From the NCBI GenBank assembly GCA_002483105.1, contig DLHG01000010.1:124001-188000 (forward strand): 64,000 nucleotides of DNA. Direction: 5' to 3'. The stretch comes from Bacteroidetes bacterium UBA7674 (GTDB taxonomy: Bacteria; Bacteroidota; Bacteroidia; Chitinophagales; Chitinophagaceae). Position 1 is the stretch's first letter. Every line of letters starts with the position of its first letter. The notes below the pieces were generated by a model. It worked only from the letters and a program-made list of their open reading frames with translations, made no database searches and had not been told where the DNA came from. The position numbers and the translations under genes were made by a program. Below, piece by piece: positions 1-8,772 of this stretch.

Positions 1-1232
1 TAGAACAAGCTGCCCTGCATACCATTACAGAAACCGTTACAGCCAGTGGCAAGATATATCCTGAAACAGAAGTAAAAATAAGCCCTGAAGTCAGCGGCGA
101 AATTATAGAACTGACGGTAGAGGAAGGTGACAGTGTAAGGCTGGGTCAATTATTGGTCAAGATCAATCCTGCTATATATAGTTCTATTGTAACTCAGGCC
201 GAAGCAGGTGTACAGCAATCGCGTGCGGGTGTAAGTAACTCCAGGGAATTGGTAGCACAGGCCCAATCTCAATTTGAGCTCGCTAAGGCTACTTATGAGC
301 GCAACAAGAAACTGTATACGGATAAAGTAATATCTGCATTGGAGTTCGAACAGGCCGAAGCTTCGTTCAAAAGTGCAAGGGCATCTTATGAAGCGGCCAA
401 GGCCAGTACCTCAGGTGGACAATATGGTGTAAAAGCCGCAGAGGCCAATCTTACACAAACAAGAGAGAACCTACGCAGAGCTACTATCACCGCTCCTACA
501 TCAGGCGTAATATCTCAACTGAATGTAAAGAAAGGTGAACGCGTAGTAGGTACAGCCCAAATGGCGGGTACAGAAATGCTCACAATTGCTGACATGAGCC
601 GCATAGAGATACGCGTAGACGTTAGCGAAACAGACATCGCCAAAGTAAAGCTGGGCGACACGACAATAATAGATGCCGATGCTTACCGCAACAGGAAATT
701 CACCGGCATTGTTTCAAAAATAGCAGTATCGAGCAAGACAAACGCGCTGACGCAAACGACTTCTGACCAGGTGACAAACTACATTGTTCACATCCTGATA
801 TTGCCCGAAAGCTATGCAGACTTGCAAGCTAATTTACCTAAGGGGAAATTTCCTTTCAAGCCCGGCATGTCGGCTTCTGTAGAGATACAAACCAACAGGC
901 AAACCAATATATTATCCGTACCTGTAAATGCTGTAACTACCCGTGACTGGCCCGATAGTATAAAAGATAAGAATAAAAATAATCCCTCATTTATACTCGA
1001 AGAAATACGCCAGGTGGTCTTCATTTATGATGAGAAGACCAAGAAAGTCTCTATACGCGACGTAAAAACTTCGCTGCAAGACAATACGTATATACAAGTG
1101 ACACAGGGACTTAAAGCCGGCGAGCAAGTAGTGACAGCCCCCTATGGCGCTATAGCCCGTACACTAAAGGACAAGAGCAAAGTAAAAGTAGTAGAAAAGG
1201 ACAAGCTCTTTGAAGAAAAATCTGAAGACTAA
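1..1232 (+). CDS. HlyD/MacA-type efflux periplasmic adaptor subunit (5'-truncated by window edge)
   Basis: The reading frame is open from base 3, so the start codon and inner-membrane anchor lie outside the window; the first in-frame ATG at 153 is internal. The visible part begins in a lipoyl-like half motif (VSGEIIELTVEEGDSVRLG), runs through an Ala/Gln-rich coiled-coil hairpin, returns to the second lipoyl half (APTSGVISQLNVKKGERV), and continues into beta-barrel and membrane-proximal domains. This is the membrane fusion protein architecture of tripartite pumps, which links an inner-membrane transporter to a TolC-like outer-membrane channel in the periplasm. The transporter partner is not downstream and presumably lies left of the window. 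The family is clear; the substrate cannot be told. Confidence 0.9.
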   Translation, partial: EQAALHTITETVTASGKIYPETEVKISPEVSGEIIELTVEEGDSVRLGQLLVKINPAIYSSIVTQAEAGVQQSRAGVSNSRELVAQAQSQFELAKATYERNKKLYTDKVISALEFEQAEASFKSARASYEAAKASTSGGQYGVKAAEANLTQTRENLRRATITAPTSGVISQLNVKKGERVVGTAQMAGTEMLTIADMSRIEIRVDVSETDIAKVKLGDTTIIDADAYRNRKFTGIVSKIAVSSKTNALTQTTSDQVTNYIVHILILPESYADLQANLPKGKFPFKPGMSASVEIQTNRQTNILSVPVNAVTTRDWPDSIKDKNKNNPSFILEEIRQVVFIYDEKTKKVSIRDVKTSLQDNTYIQVTQGLKAGEQVVTAPYGAIARTLKDKSKVKVVEKDKLFEEKSED

Positions 1233-1261
1233 TTATCTATGGTTTGTTAACAGATAGTCCT

Positions 1262-1269
1262 TATTTTTG
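1262..1269 (+). promoter_or_regulatory. Putative -7 element TATTTTTG upstream of the 1307 gene
   Basis: TATTTTTG matches the Bacteroidota -7 consensus TAnnTTTG. A TTG lies 15 bases upstream (1244-1246), shorter than the usual spacing of about 19. It would start transcription about 30 bases before the ATG at 1307, separating that gene from the efflux adaptor. Confidence 0.45.
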
Positions 1270-1306
1270 AAATATTCCATAATAAACATAAGAGTACCCT
1301 TTAATA

Positions 1307-1744
1307 ATGGCGAGAATAGTAATTGTGCGGTCGAATGAATATATGAACAGGTTCAGAGGTTTTAGCCTCCACCTAAACGGAGAAAAACTGGGAGATATAT
1401 ACAACGACGAAAAAGAAGAGTTCGAGATACCGGAAGGCGAACATGAATTAGTGGCTAAGATCGATTGGTGTAGCAGCAGCGTTATCAACTTCAATATCAG
1501 TGGAAATGACGTGCAGACATTCAACGTTGGCGGCTTTAAACATAACAAGGCCATATTGCCAATGGCAGCAACATTGGTGTTCCTCCACCTGGTGATGAAT
1601 ATATTTTTTCATATTCAGCTTTCCATTTTCTTTATTTTACCGTTACTTTTATTGCTGGTATTCTATATTAGCATTGGCAGAAGACAATACCTGACTCTGG
1701 AACAAACAGATCTCAGCGGGCTTTCTGCCGAAAGGGTAAAATGA
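1307..1744 (+). CDS. Hypothetical membrane protein, 145 aa
   Basis: I do not recognise a named family with certainty. Residues 1-75 form a soluble beta-rich part containing LHLNGEKLGDIYNDEKEEFEIPEGEHEL, which resembles the PEGA-like pattern of short beta strands closing on an 'IPEGEHEL' turn. Residues about 84-125 form two hydrophobic helices. The last 20 residues are polar. There is no signal peptide, so the soluble part is probably cytoplasmic and tethered to the inner membrane. The gene ends 22 bases before gpsA and may be co-transcribed with it. Its function is unknown. Confidence 0.7.
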   Translation: MARIVIVRSNEYMNRFRGFSLHLNGEKLGDIYNDEKEEFEIPEGEHELVAKIDWCSSSVINFNISGNDVQTFNVGGFKHNKAILPMAATLVFLHLVMNIFFHIQLSIFFILPLLLLLVFYISIGRRQYLTLEQTDLSGLSAERVK

Positions 1745-1766
1745 TCTGTTCATTACACACACTACT

Positions 1767-2792
1767 TTGGAAGAAAATAACGGCTTAGGCACAATAGGTA
1801 TTATTGGCAATGGCAGCTTCGGCACAGCCATCGCAAAGATCCTAACTGACAATGATCATATCATACATTGGTGGGTACGCAATACTGAATCGGTTCAACA
1901 CCTGCTTGATCGCCATCACAACCCCCGTTACCTTACTTCGGTTCGCTTTATACCTGAAACAATAAAGCCTACTACTAATTTACAGGAAGTACTGGAGGCA
2001 TGCGATACGGTGGTTTTTACCGTGCCTTCCGCTTATGCGCAATCTGTGATAGAAAGCGTAGATCCATCGCTCTGGATGAGTAAAAACATCATCTCCGCTA
2101 TTAAGGGTATTCTGCCTGCCAGTAATTTATTGCTCAACGACTTTCTGACCGAACACCTGGGTTATAACCTACAGCAATATGTTGCAATCTCCGGTCCATG
2201 TCATGCAGAAGAAGTAGCGGCAGAGCGGTTATCCTACCTTACCTTTTCCGGACTAAACGATTCGCTTACGGCAAGCGTTGCTAATGCTTTTAGTAATACT
2301 TATATCAACACTACATACAACCACGACATTTGGGGCGCACAGTTTGCGGCCGTACTGAAAAATATATATGCGATAGGTGCCGGCATGGCCAATGCGCTTG
2401 ATTATGGTGATAACTTTCTGAGCGTATATATTACCAACTGCTATCGCGAAATGCATACGTTTCTCGAAATGCACTTCGAGAAAGTACACCCGTCCAACGA
2501 GCACCCTGACTTCCATACAAGCGCTTACCTGGGCGACTTACTGGTGACGTGCTACTCACTACATAGCCGCAACCGGGCATTGGGAACGATGTTGGGGAAA
2601 GGCTATTCAGTAAAAGCAGCTATCCTGGAAATGAGTATGGAGGCTGAGGGCTATTACGCAGCAAGAGGAATGCAATCCATCTCTCAGAACTACAATATTG
2701 ATATTCCCATCGCAAGCGGCATTTTCAAAGTGCTGTGGGAAAACATGCCCGCCTCGGATATGTTCGTAGCAATGGAAAAATCTCTTATCTAG
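1767..2792 (+). CDS. gpsA: NAD(P)+-dependent glycerol-3-phosphate dehydrogenase
   Basis: Reduces dihydroxyacetone phosphate to sn-glycerol 3-phosphate, the backbone for phospholipids; cytoplasmic. The N-terminal Rossmann motif is GIIGNGSFGTAIA (about residues 10-22). It is followed by the NIISAIKGI strand with the conserved Lys, and by the C-terminal helical domain with KNIYAIGAGMANALDYGDN and the substrate-site segment SRNRALG. The length of 341 aa is normal. The chosen start is a TTG at 1767; no ATG or GTG exists in frame between the end of the upstream gene and the Rossmann motif. It stands near an unrelated small membrane gene, as housekeeping genes in this phylum often do. Confidence 0.95.
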   Translation: MEENNGLGTIGIIGNGSFGTAIAKILTDNDHIIHWWVRNTESVQHLLDRHHNPRYLTSVRFIPETIKPTTNLQEVLEACDTVVFTVPSAYAQSVIESVDPSLWMSKNIISAIKGILPASNLLLNDFLTEHLGYNLQQYVAISGPCHAEEVAAERLSYLTFSGLNDSLTASVANAFSNTYINTTYNHDIWGAQFAAVLKNIYAIGAGMANALDYGDNFLSVYITNCYREMHTFLEMHFEKVHPSNEHPDFHTSAYLGDLLVTCYSLHSRNRALGTMLGKGYSVKAAILEMSMEAEGYYAARGMQSISQNYNIDIPIASGIFKVLWENMPASDMFVAMEKSLI

Positions 2793-2834
2793 ACCTCATA
2801 GAAGTTTAATTCGTCATGGTTCAAAAAAATTATA

Positions 2835-2842
2835 TAGTTTTG
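2835..2842 (+). promoter_or_regulatory. Putative -7 element TAGTTTTG for the MATE gene
   Basis: TAGTTTTG fits TAnnTTTG. No clear -33 TTG is seen. Initiation here would give an untranslated leader of about 135 bases before the MATE start at 2986. Confidence 0.4.
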
Positions 2843-2849
2843 CAACCAT

Positions 2850-2985
2850 TATAATTCTCTGCCCATGATCCTCTAATTTCCGCAGGGCTTATCCCTGCGA
2901 TACGCATCTCCAGATAATTGCAGCCATAGTGCTGTAGTTTCCATTATTTTTATTCGGCCTCTTCAGGCCAATCATTTAATTTATC
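2850..2985 (+). promoter_or_regulatory. Structured 5' leader of the MATE transporter gene
   Basis: Three consecutive perfect hairpins lie in this leader. The first has a 7-bp stem CGCAGGG/CCCTGCG with loop CTTAT (2881-2899). The second is CAGC/GCTG with a 6-base loop (2921-2934). The third is GGCCT/AGGCC with loop CTTC (2956-2969), ending 16 bases before the ATG. A minimal reading frame ATG ATC CTC TAA starts at 2864. I could not match it to a known riboswitch consensus. A leader controlling an exporter by attenuation is plausible but inferred. Confidence 0.4.
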
Positions 2986-4404
2986 ATGACTAACACCAAT
3001 GCGCGCACTTCGCGCGGTAAACATATATTTCAACTACTGAAAGAATCCCTCAACGGGAAAGAGATCGACTATACATCGGGCAGTATCAACCGTGCCATAT
3101 TCCTGCTATCTGTGCCTATGGTACTGGAAATGCTGATGGAATCAGTATTTGCGTTGGTAGATGCTTTCTTTGTGAGCAAGATCGGAAAATTCGCAGTTGC
3201 TACTGTAGGACTCACCGAGTCTATGCTTACTATTATCTATTCACTGGCCATCGGCCTGAGTATGGCGGCGACTGCTGTCATTGCCCGCCGCATCGGGGAG
3301 AAGAACCCTGAGAAAGCCTCACAGGCTGCCATGCAGGCCATCTATCTTACTACTATAGTCTCTATAGCAGTAAGTGTTATAGGCGTCTTCTACTCACGTG
3401 ATCTGCTGATACTAATGGGTGCAGATGCATCCATTACTACGGATAATTATCACTACACAGAGATCATGCTCACAGGTAATATCGTTGTGATGATGATATT
3501 CCTGATCAATGGTATTTTCCGTGGTGCGGGTAACGCGGCTATAGCGATGAAGTCGCTTTGGCTGGCGAATATTCTGAACATCATCCTCTGCCCTACCCTT
3601 ATTAATGGTCTCGGGCCGATACCTGCCTTTGGATTGAAAGGCGCTGCTATAGCCACAACTATCGGCAGAGGCTGTGGTGTACTGTACCAACTGTACAACC
3701 TATTTAACGATAAGGGCATGATACGCATTAAGCGGCCGCACCTTAAGTTTGACTTCCCGGTAATGGGTAATATCGCCCGCATAGCAGCAGGTGGCACAGG
3801 ACAATTCCTGATTGCCTCGGCCAGTTGGCTGTTCCTCGTCCGTATCATTTCCCGTTTCGGTAATGATGCTATTGCAGGATACACCATAGCTATCCGGATA
3901 TTGTTGTTTGCACTGCAACCCTCATGGGGCATGTCCAATGCCGCAGCAACACTTGTAGGACAGAACCTTGGCGCCGGTCACCCGGAACGGGCAGAAAAGT
4001 CAGTATGGAGAACTGCATTTTACAACATGATTTTCCTGGCAACGATCGGGACAATATCCATTGTGTTTGCGGAGCCAATACTGGGTTTCTTCATTCACGA
4101 TGAGCCGGAAGTCATCCGTTACGGAAAGGAATGTATCACTTATGTATGTATGGGATACTTGTTCTATGCCTATGGCATGGTGATAGCACAATCTTTCAAC
4201 GGCGCGGGAGATACCAAAACACCTACTATTCTTAACCTGTTCGGCTTCTGGTTCTTCCAGATACCTTTGGCGTATGTAGTGGCCGTTCATATGGGCATGG
4301 GGCCTAAGGGTGTCTTCATGTGCATTGCTATAGCCGAAAGTGCGATGGCAATTGTGGCTATTTTCCTGTTCAGGAGAGGGAAATGGAAACTGACAAAGGT
4401 CTAA
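2986..4404 (+). CDS. MATE family multidrug/metabolite efflux transporter
   Basis: The 472 aa form twelve hydrophobic helices arranged as two six-helix halves. The first half contains VPMVLEMLMESVFALVDAFFVSKIG, the typical MATE helix 1, and the second contains NAAATLVGQNLGAGHPERAEKSVW, the matching helix 7-8 region. MATE proteins use Na+ or H+ gradients to export cationic drugs or metabolites across the inner membrane. The N-terminal extension of about 30 polar residues precedes helix 1. A long structured leader precedes the gene and a strong terminator follows it, so it is a single-gene transcript. The substrate is unknown. Confidence 0.93.
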   Translation: MTNTNARTSRGKHIFQLLKESLNGKEIDYTSGSINRAIFLLSVPMVLEMLMESVFALVDAFFVSKIGKFAVATVGLTESMLTIIYSLAIGLSMAATAVIARRIGEKNPEKASQAAMQAIYLTTIVSIAVSVIGVFYSRDLLILMGADASITTDNYHYTEIMLTGNIVVMMIFLINGIFRGAGNAAIAMKSLWLANILNIILCPTLINGLGPIPAFGLKGAAIATTIGRGCGVLYQLYNLFNDKGMIRIKRPHLKFDFPVMGNIARIAAGGTGQFLIASASWLFLVRIISRFGNDAIAGYTIAIRILLFALQPSWGMSNAAATLVGQNLGAGHPERAEKSVWRTAFYNMIFLATIGTISIVFAEPILGFFIHDEPEVIRYGKECITYVCMGYLFYAYGMVIAQSFNGAGDTKTPTILNLFGFWFFQIPLAYVVAVHMGMGPKGVFMCIAIAESAMAIVAIFLFRRGKWKLTKV

Positions 4405-4425
4405 GAATAGAAGATTCGGGCAATA

Positions 4426-4455
4426 AAAAGGGAGCGGTTTGATCCGCTCCCTTTT
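4426..4455. terminator. Bidirectional intrinsic terminator between MATE gene and lipoprotein gene
   Basis: A perfect 12-bp stem AAAAGGGAGCGG/CCGCTCCCTTTT with a 6-base loop and A/T runs on both sides sits between convergent genes. Confidence 0.88.
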
Positions 4456-4471
4456 CTATTTCTGTTTGGTC

Positions 4472-4807
4472 TTACTTTATCTTGTCAACATATATTGTAT
4501 CACCTGTATTGGGTGCTATCACTATCTTGTCTTCATATCCCGGTCCCGATATGAAAAGTTTGGTAACGGGGCACTTAGCTATATTGTCTATATCGTAGCG
4601 GGCAAGGAAGTATCCTGCACTATCGGTATAGTCGATATTCCCTTTTTTGTATTTCCCCTTCATGGCGGCAACAGTCTCCACAGTCATTCCCGGAACAGGC
4701 TGACGGGTTTCACTGTCTTTTACATATGCTTTTACCTCATCCCTGCAGGTACAGCTTGCAACAAAAAGAGATATTACCGCACTGAATAATATATACCTAT
4801 AGCTCAT
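4472..4807 (-). CDS. Small lipoprotein with carboxypeptidase-regulatory-like fold
   Basis: The start at 4807 (MSYRYILFSAVISLFVASC) gives a proper lipoprotein signal with lipobox VASC; an in-frame Met seven codons earlier adds only an unlikely extension. The mature part of about 90 residues contains VKDSETRQPVPGMTVETVAA and YTDSAGYFLARYDI, the pattern of carboxypeptidase regulatory-like (prealbumin-type) beta domains. It is probably anchored in the outer or inner membrane facing the periplasm. It shares a terminator with the MATE gene. Function unknown. Confidence 0.75.
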   Translation of the reverse strand: MSYRYILFSAVISLFVASCTCRDEVKAYVKDSETRQPVPGMTVETVAAMKGKYKKGNIDYTDSAGYFLARYDIDNIAKCPVTKLFISGPGYEDKIVIAPNTGDTIYVDKIK

Positions 4808-4884
4808 ATATGGGTATAAAGATAACAACGAAATTTATAGAATACATAGGTTATTGCCTTATAACTATACAATAACAATTGATG

Positions 4885-4892
4885 TATCTTTG
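4885..4892 (+). promoter_or_regulatory. Putative -7 element TATCTTTG of purC
   Basis: TATCTTTG matches TAnnTTTG and lies 22 bases before the purC ATG. No TTG at the ideal -33 spacing is seen. No purine riboswitch is visible in this short leader. Confidence 0.55.
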
Positions 4893-4913
4893 CAGCCTTA
4901 AAATTTCAGATAA

Positions 4914-5867
4914 ATGCCGACTTTAAATCTCCCAAATCAGACCAATTTTTATAAAGGAAAAGTACGTGACGTATATACCATTGCCGACAAGTACCTGGCG
5001 ATGATCGTAAGTGACCGTATCTCTGCTTTCGACGTAGTATTACCACGTCCTATTCCTTACAAAGGACAAGTGTTGAACCAGATAGCTGCCCTTGCTTTGG
5101 ATGCAACTAAAGACATTCTGCCTAACTGGATGCTGAGTACTCCATTGCCTAACGCAACTGTAGGTTACAAGTGCGATACCTACCCTGTAGAAATGGTAGT
5201 TCGTAATCACCTGACGGGTCATGCATGGCGCACATACAAAAGCGGCAAACGCGTATTGTGTGGTATACCTCTGCCTGAAGGACTGAAGGAAAATGATATG
5301 TTCGAAACACCGATCATCACGCCTACTACCAAAGCGCACGAAGGACATGACGAAGATATCTCCCGTGAAGAAATAATCAGCAGTGGTTTGGTTTCTGAAA
5401 AAGAATACGAACAACTGGAAAAATATACACTCGCATTATTCGAGCGTGGCCGCCAGATGGCAAAAGACCGCGGACTGATACTGGTAGATACCAAGTATGA
5501 ATTCGGTCACATAGGTGATACTATCTACCTGATAGATGAGATCCATACTCCTGATTCTTCCCGTTACTTCTATGCCGAAGGTTTTGAAGAGCGCCAGAAG
5601 AATGGTGAGCAACAAAAGCAACTCTCTAAAGAATTCGTTCGTGAATGGTTGATGGAAAATGGCTTCCAGGGACAAGACGGACAACAAGTTCCGGAAATGA
5701 CCGACGAAGTGGTGAACAACATCTCTGACCGTTATATAGAGTTATTCGGACAATTTACAGGTAAGCACTTTGTAAAAGAAGAAGTGAACAACGAGCAAAT
5801 GGAAGCCAAGCTGATAGCAGCCCTTGAACATCTGCCTCCTGTACCACAACAAATGGGAACTCTGTAA
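4914..5867 (+). CDS. purC: Phosphoribosylaminoimidazole-succinocarboxamide synthase (SAICAR synthase)
   Basis: Joins CAIR and aspartate with ATP in de novo purine synthesis; cytoplasmic. Visible motifs are YKGKVRDVYTIADKYLAMIVSDRISAFDVV (the nucleotide-binding KVRDVY segment and SDR-SAFD), VEMVVRNHLTGHAWR, and LVDTKYEFGH near residue 195. At 317 aa it belongs to the longer class of SAICAR synthases, compared with about 240 aa in E. coli. It has its own promoter and terminator, so it is transcribed alone rather than in a pur operon. Confidence 0.96.
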   Translation: MPTLNLPNQTNFYKGKVRDVYTIADKYLAMIVSDRISAFDVVLPRPIPYKGQVLNQIAALALDATKDILPNWMLSTPLPNATVGYKCDTYPVEMVVRNHLTGHAWRTYKSGKRVLCGIPLPEGLKENDMFETPIITPTTKAHEGHDEDISREEIISSGLVSEKEYEQLEKYTLALFERGRQMAKDRGLILVDTKYEFGHIGDTIYLIDEIHTPDSSRYFYAEGFEERQKNGEQQKQLSKEFVREWLMENGFQGQDGQQVPEMTDEVVNNISDRYIELFGQFTGKHFVKEEVNNEQMEAKLIAALEHLPPVPQQMGTL

Positions 5868-5896
5868 ATAGCACGAGTACAGTTAAAGAATTATCA

Positions 5897-5923
5897 AAAA
5901 GGTACCATCAAAAAGTACCTTTT
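5897..5923 (+). terminator. Intrinsic terminator after purC
   Basis: The stem AAAAGGTAC/GTACCTTTT has a 9-base loop and follows the purC stop by 29 bases. Confidence 0.7.
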
Positions 5924-5980
5924 GGAATTTTGAACTTAGCGAAGCGGTCTCACTGAGCAACGCGAAATAATTTTAAATTA

Positions 5981-7648
5981 ATGTCAGAAAGTACAAGCAT
6001 ACCACGCATCATCCGTTCCCCTCGCGGCAACGAGCTGAGCTGCAAGAATTGGGTTACAGAAGCGGCATTCCGTATGCTGCAAAACAACCTTGACCCGGAA
6101 GTAGCAGAACGTCCTGAGGACCTTGTAGTATATGGTGGTATAGGTAAGGCTGCCCGTAACTGGAAGAGCTTTGATAAAATTCTGGAATGCCTGAAAGACC
6201 TCAACGAAGACGAAACGTTGATGGTACAGTCGGGCAAACCTGTGGGTATTCTTCGTTCTCATAAAGACGCTCCCCGTGTATTGATCGCTAACTCCAACCT
6301 GGTAGGTAAGTGGGCTACATGGGAGCATTTCCGTGAACTGGAAGCAAAGGGCCTGATGATGTACGGACAGATGACCGCGGGCAGCTGGATATATATCGGC
6401 TCCCAAGGTATTGTGCAGGGTACTTATGAAACGTACTTATCACTGGCTCATAAACATTACAACAGCGATACACTGAAAGGCACATTGAATGTAACAGCAG
6501 GCCTCGGTGGTATGGGTGGCGCTCAGCCACTGGCTATTACCATGAACGAGGGTGTTTGCCTTGCAGCTGAAATGGAAGAATGGCGTATGCAGAAGCGCGT
6601 GGAAACGCGCTACCTGGACAAATACACTCACGACATAGACGAAGGCATCGAGTGGGCATTGGAAGCTAAGAAGAATGGCGAAGCAGTTTCTATAGGTGTG
6701 TGTTGCAACGTTGTAGACCTGCTGCAAAGATTAATAGATAGAAACATTACACCCGATACTCTTACCGACCAGACATCGGCACACGATGAACTGATAGGTT
6801 ACTTCCCTGAAGGATTGAGTGTAGCAGAAGCAAATACATTGCGCGACAGCAATCCCGATGAATACATCAGGCGCTCATTGGACACAATGGCTAAGCATGT
6901 TCGTCAGATGCTGGAACTGCAAACACGTGGCGCTATCACGTTCGACTATGGCAATAACCTGCGCGGACAAGCTAAAGACAAGCGTGGTGTGGAAAATGCA
7001 TTTGATTTCCCCGGCTTCGTTCCTGCTTATATCCGTCCGTTATTCTGCGAGGGGAAAGGACCTTTCCGTTGGGTAGCATTAAGTGGCGATCCTGAAGATA
7101 TTTATACTACCGACAAAGCACTGAAAGAATTATTCCCTGACAATAAAGGATTACATCGCTGGCTGGATATGGCAACTGAGAAAATTGCCTTCCAGGGATT
7201 ACCGGCACGTATATGCTGGCTGGGTATGGGCGAGCGTGAAAAAGCAGGCTTACTGTTCAATGAGCTTGTTCGCACCGGTAAGGTAAAAGCACCGATCGTT
7301 ATTGGTCGCGACCACCTTGATTGCGGTTCTGTCGCCTCACCTAACCGTGAGACAGAAGCCATGAAAGATGGCAGTGATGCCGTAGCCGACTGGCCGATAC
7401 TAAATGCACTCATCAACACAGCAGGCGGTGCCAGTTGGGTATCATTCCACCATGGTGGTGGCGTAGGTATGGGTTATTCTCTACACGCAGGCATGGTGAT
7501 AGTAGCAGACGGTACAGAAGATGCGGACAACCGCCTTCGTCGTGTATTGCACAACGACCCGGCAATGGGTATTCTCCGCCACATGGACGCAGGCTACGAA
7601 GACGCCGAAGAGAATGCCGATGATTTTGATTTAAATATCTGGAAATAA
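5981..7648 (+). CDS. hutU: Urocanate hydratase (urocanase)
   Basis: Converts urocanate to 4-imidazolone-5-propionate in histidine degradation, using tightly bound NAD+ as an electrophile; cytoplasmic. Seen in the protein: QMTAGSWIYIGSQGIVQGTYET, the NAD-binding glycine-rich segment GLGGMGGAQPLA, FDYGNNLRGQA, the active-site cysteine region LPARICWLGMGER, and the C-terminal HHGGGVGMGYSLHAGMV. The length of 555 aa is full. No hutH, hutI or hutG adjoins it; purC and ispF are unrelated neighbours, so the rest of the pathway must be elsewhere. Confidence 0.97.
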   Translation: MSESTSIPRIIRSPRGNELSCKNWVTEAAFRMLQNNLDPEVAERPEDLVVYGGIGKAARNWKSFDKILECLKDLNEDETLMVQSGKPVGILRSHKDAPRVLIANSNLVGKWATWEHFRELEAKGLMMYGQMTAGSWIYIGSQGIVQGTYETYLSLAHKHYNSDTLKGTLNVTAGLGGMGGAQPLAITMNEGVCLAAEMEEWRMQKRVETRYLDKYTHDIDEGIEWALEAKKNGEAVSIGVCCNVVDLLQRLIDRNITPDTLTDQTSAHDELIGYFPEGLSVAEANTLRDSNPDEYIRRSLDTMAKHVRQMLELQTRGAITFDYGNNLRGQAKDKRGVENAFDFPGFVPAYIRPLFCEGKGPFRWVALSGDPEDIYTTDKALKELFPDNKGLHRWLDMATEKIAFQGLPARICWLGMGEREKAGLLFNELVRTGKVKAPIVIGRDHLDCGSVASPNRETEAMKDGSDAVADWPILNALINTAGGASWVSFHHGGGVGMGYSLHAGMVIVADGTEDADNRLRRVLHNDPAMGILRHMDAGYEDAEENADDFDLNIWK

Positions 7649-7693
7649 TGATAACCGACTGACGAACAAAGCCGTCATTTCGAACGCAGTGAG

Positions 7694-7741
7694 AAATCTC
7701 CTGAGAAGTAGCGACAAAAGCTCAATCAGGAGATTTTCTTT
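7694..7741 (+). terminator. Terminator after hutU built from an interspersed repeat
   Basis: The arms AAATCTCCTGA (7694-7704) and TCAGGAGATTT (7726-7736) pair and are followed by a T-rich run. The preceding GTCATTTCGAACGCAGTGAG resembles a repeat common between genes of this phylum, so this is probably a repeat copy acting as a terminator. Confidence 0.7.
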
Positions 7742-7755
7742 TTAACTTTACTCAC

Positions 7756-8232
7756 ATGTACAGAATAGGACAAGGAACAGATTTCCATCAACTTGCAGAA
7801 GGCAGAGAACTTTGGCTGGGTGGTGTATTGATACCACATACTAAAGGCGCAGTAGGCCACTCGGATGCGGATGTATTACTCCATGCAATCTGCGATGCGA
7901 TGCTGGGCGCTTTAGCTTTGGGCGACATAGGCAAACATTTCCCCGATACTGATGCTACTTATAAAGGCATAGACAGTAAAGTATTGCTGCAAAGAGTTTA
8001 CGCCCTGATACACGACAAAGGTTATTCAGTAGTAAACGTGGACAGTACCCTACTCCTCCAGGCACCAAAGATCAGCCCATATGTAGAGCAGATGCAAGTG
8101 GCGATATCTTCTATACTCAAACTGAGCATACACGATGTATCTATTAAAGCAACTACTACAGAAACGCTGAGCTTCATAGGCCGCGAAGAAGGTGTGGTAG
8201 CTACTGCCAACGTATTGCTCCAAAAGTTCTAA
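7756..8232 (+). CDS. ispF: 2-C-methyl-D-erythritol 2,4-cyclodiphosphate synthase
   Basis: Fifth enzyme of the methylerythritol phosphate isoprenoid pathway. It forms MEcPP and CMP from CDP-ME 2-phosphate as a zinc homotrimer in the cytoplasm. Visible motifs are RIGQGTDFHQL (metal-binding Asp8 and His10), GHSDADVLLHAICDA, GDIGKHFPDTD and, near the end, TTTETLSFIGREEGV. The length of 158 aa is standard. It is followed after 20 bases by a lipoprotein gene of different nature. Confidence 0.96.
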   Translation: MYRIGQGTDFHQLAEGRELWLGGVLIPHTKGAVGHSDADVLLHAICDAMLGALALGDIGKHFPDTDATYKGIDSKVLLQRVYALIHDKGYSVVNVDSTLLLQAPKISPYVEQMQVAISSILKLSIHDVSIKATTTETLSFIGREEGVVATANVLLQKF

Positions 8233-8252
8233 ATTACAGTACAATCATTGCT

Positions 8253-8690
8253 ATGAAGATCTTGAAAATATTCCTGGTGACTTTATTACCCTTCCTATTC
8301 TTTTCCTGCAACCCCGACAGGGATAGGTTCCAACCTGTGCAAACCTACGGAATCATAGATGCCAACATAAATGGCTTCACATGGTCGGCAAGCAGCGGAT
8401 ATGCGGAATACCAGAATTTCAGTCTCACGCTTTTCGGGTCTGCACCCGACGGCTCCTCTTTATCCATGACCATCTATCCGTACAACGGATTAGGTACTTA
8501 CCAGGCCAACAGCCCCGCCCAGTTCTCTTTTTATGATGTGGATGGGTATCAGTATTATGCTACTACAGGGTACATAAGCATTACCAGCGAGAATGCAGGA
8601 CAGGTACAAGGTAACTTCTCTTTCTCCGGCGTTTCCAATGGTGGTGCCTTACCAATAGACATGAGCGGCAGCTTTAACCTGTATTACTAA
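8253..8690 (+). CDS. Lipoprotein, DUF6252-like
   Basis: MKILKIFLVTLLPFLFFSC is a lipoprotein signal with Cys19. The mature domain follows the order 'A-x-x-NGF-x-W ... LGTYQ ... GQVQGNFSF ... MSGSFNLYY'. A second protein in this window, the minus-strand 189-aa lipoprotein at 41478-42047, has the same order (ADLNGF, GAGTYTLG, GNLRGKFSGTLY, NGMFYV), so the two are diverged paralogues. Assignment to the DUF6252 group is from memory of that pattern. The role is unknown, probably a periplasm-facing or surface beta-sandwich. Confidence 0.72.
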   Translation: MKILKIFLVTLLPFLFFSCNPDRDRFQPVQTYGIIDANINGFTWSASSGYAEYQNFSLTLFGSAPDGSSLSMTIYPYNGLGTYQANSPAQFSFYDVDGYQYYATTGYISITSENAGQVQGNFSFSGVSNGGALPIDMSGSFNLYY

Positions 8691-8697
8691 AACACAA

Positions 8698-8725
8698 GAA
8701 GCGGTGACATAAATGCCACCGCTTC
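8698..8725. terminator. Hairpin terminator between convergent lipoprotein and YtxH genes
   Basis: The 9-bp stem GAAGCGGTG/CACCGCTTC has a 10-base loop. It sits between convergent genes, although the T-runs are modest. Confidence 0.6.
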
Positions 8726-8772
8726 CGCTTATTTATCACACTACACTTCTTTAGTCTCTATTAATATTGCAC

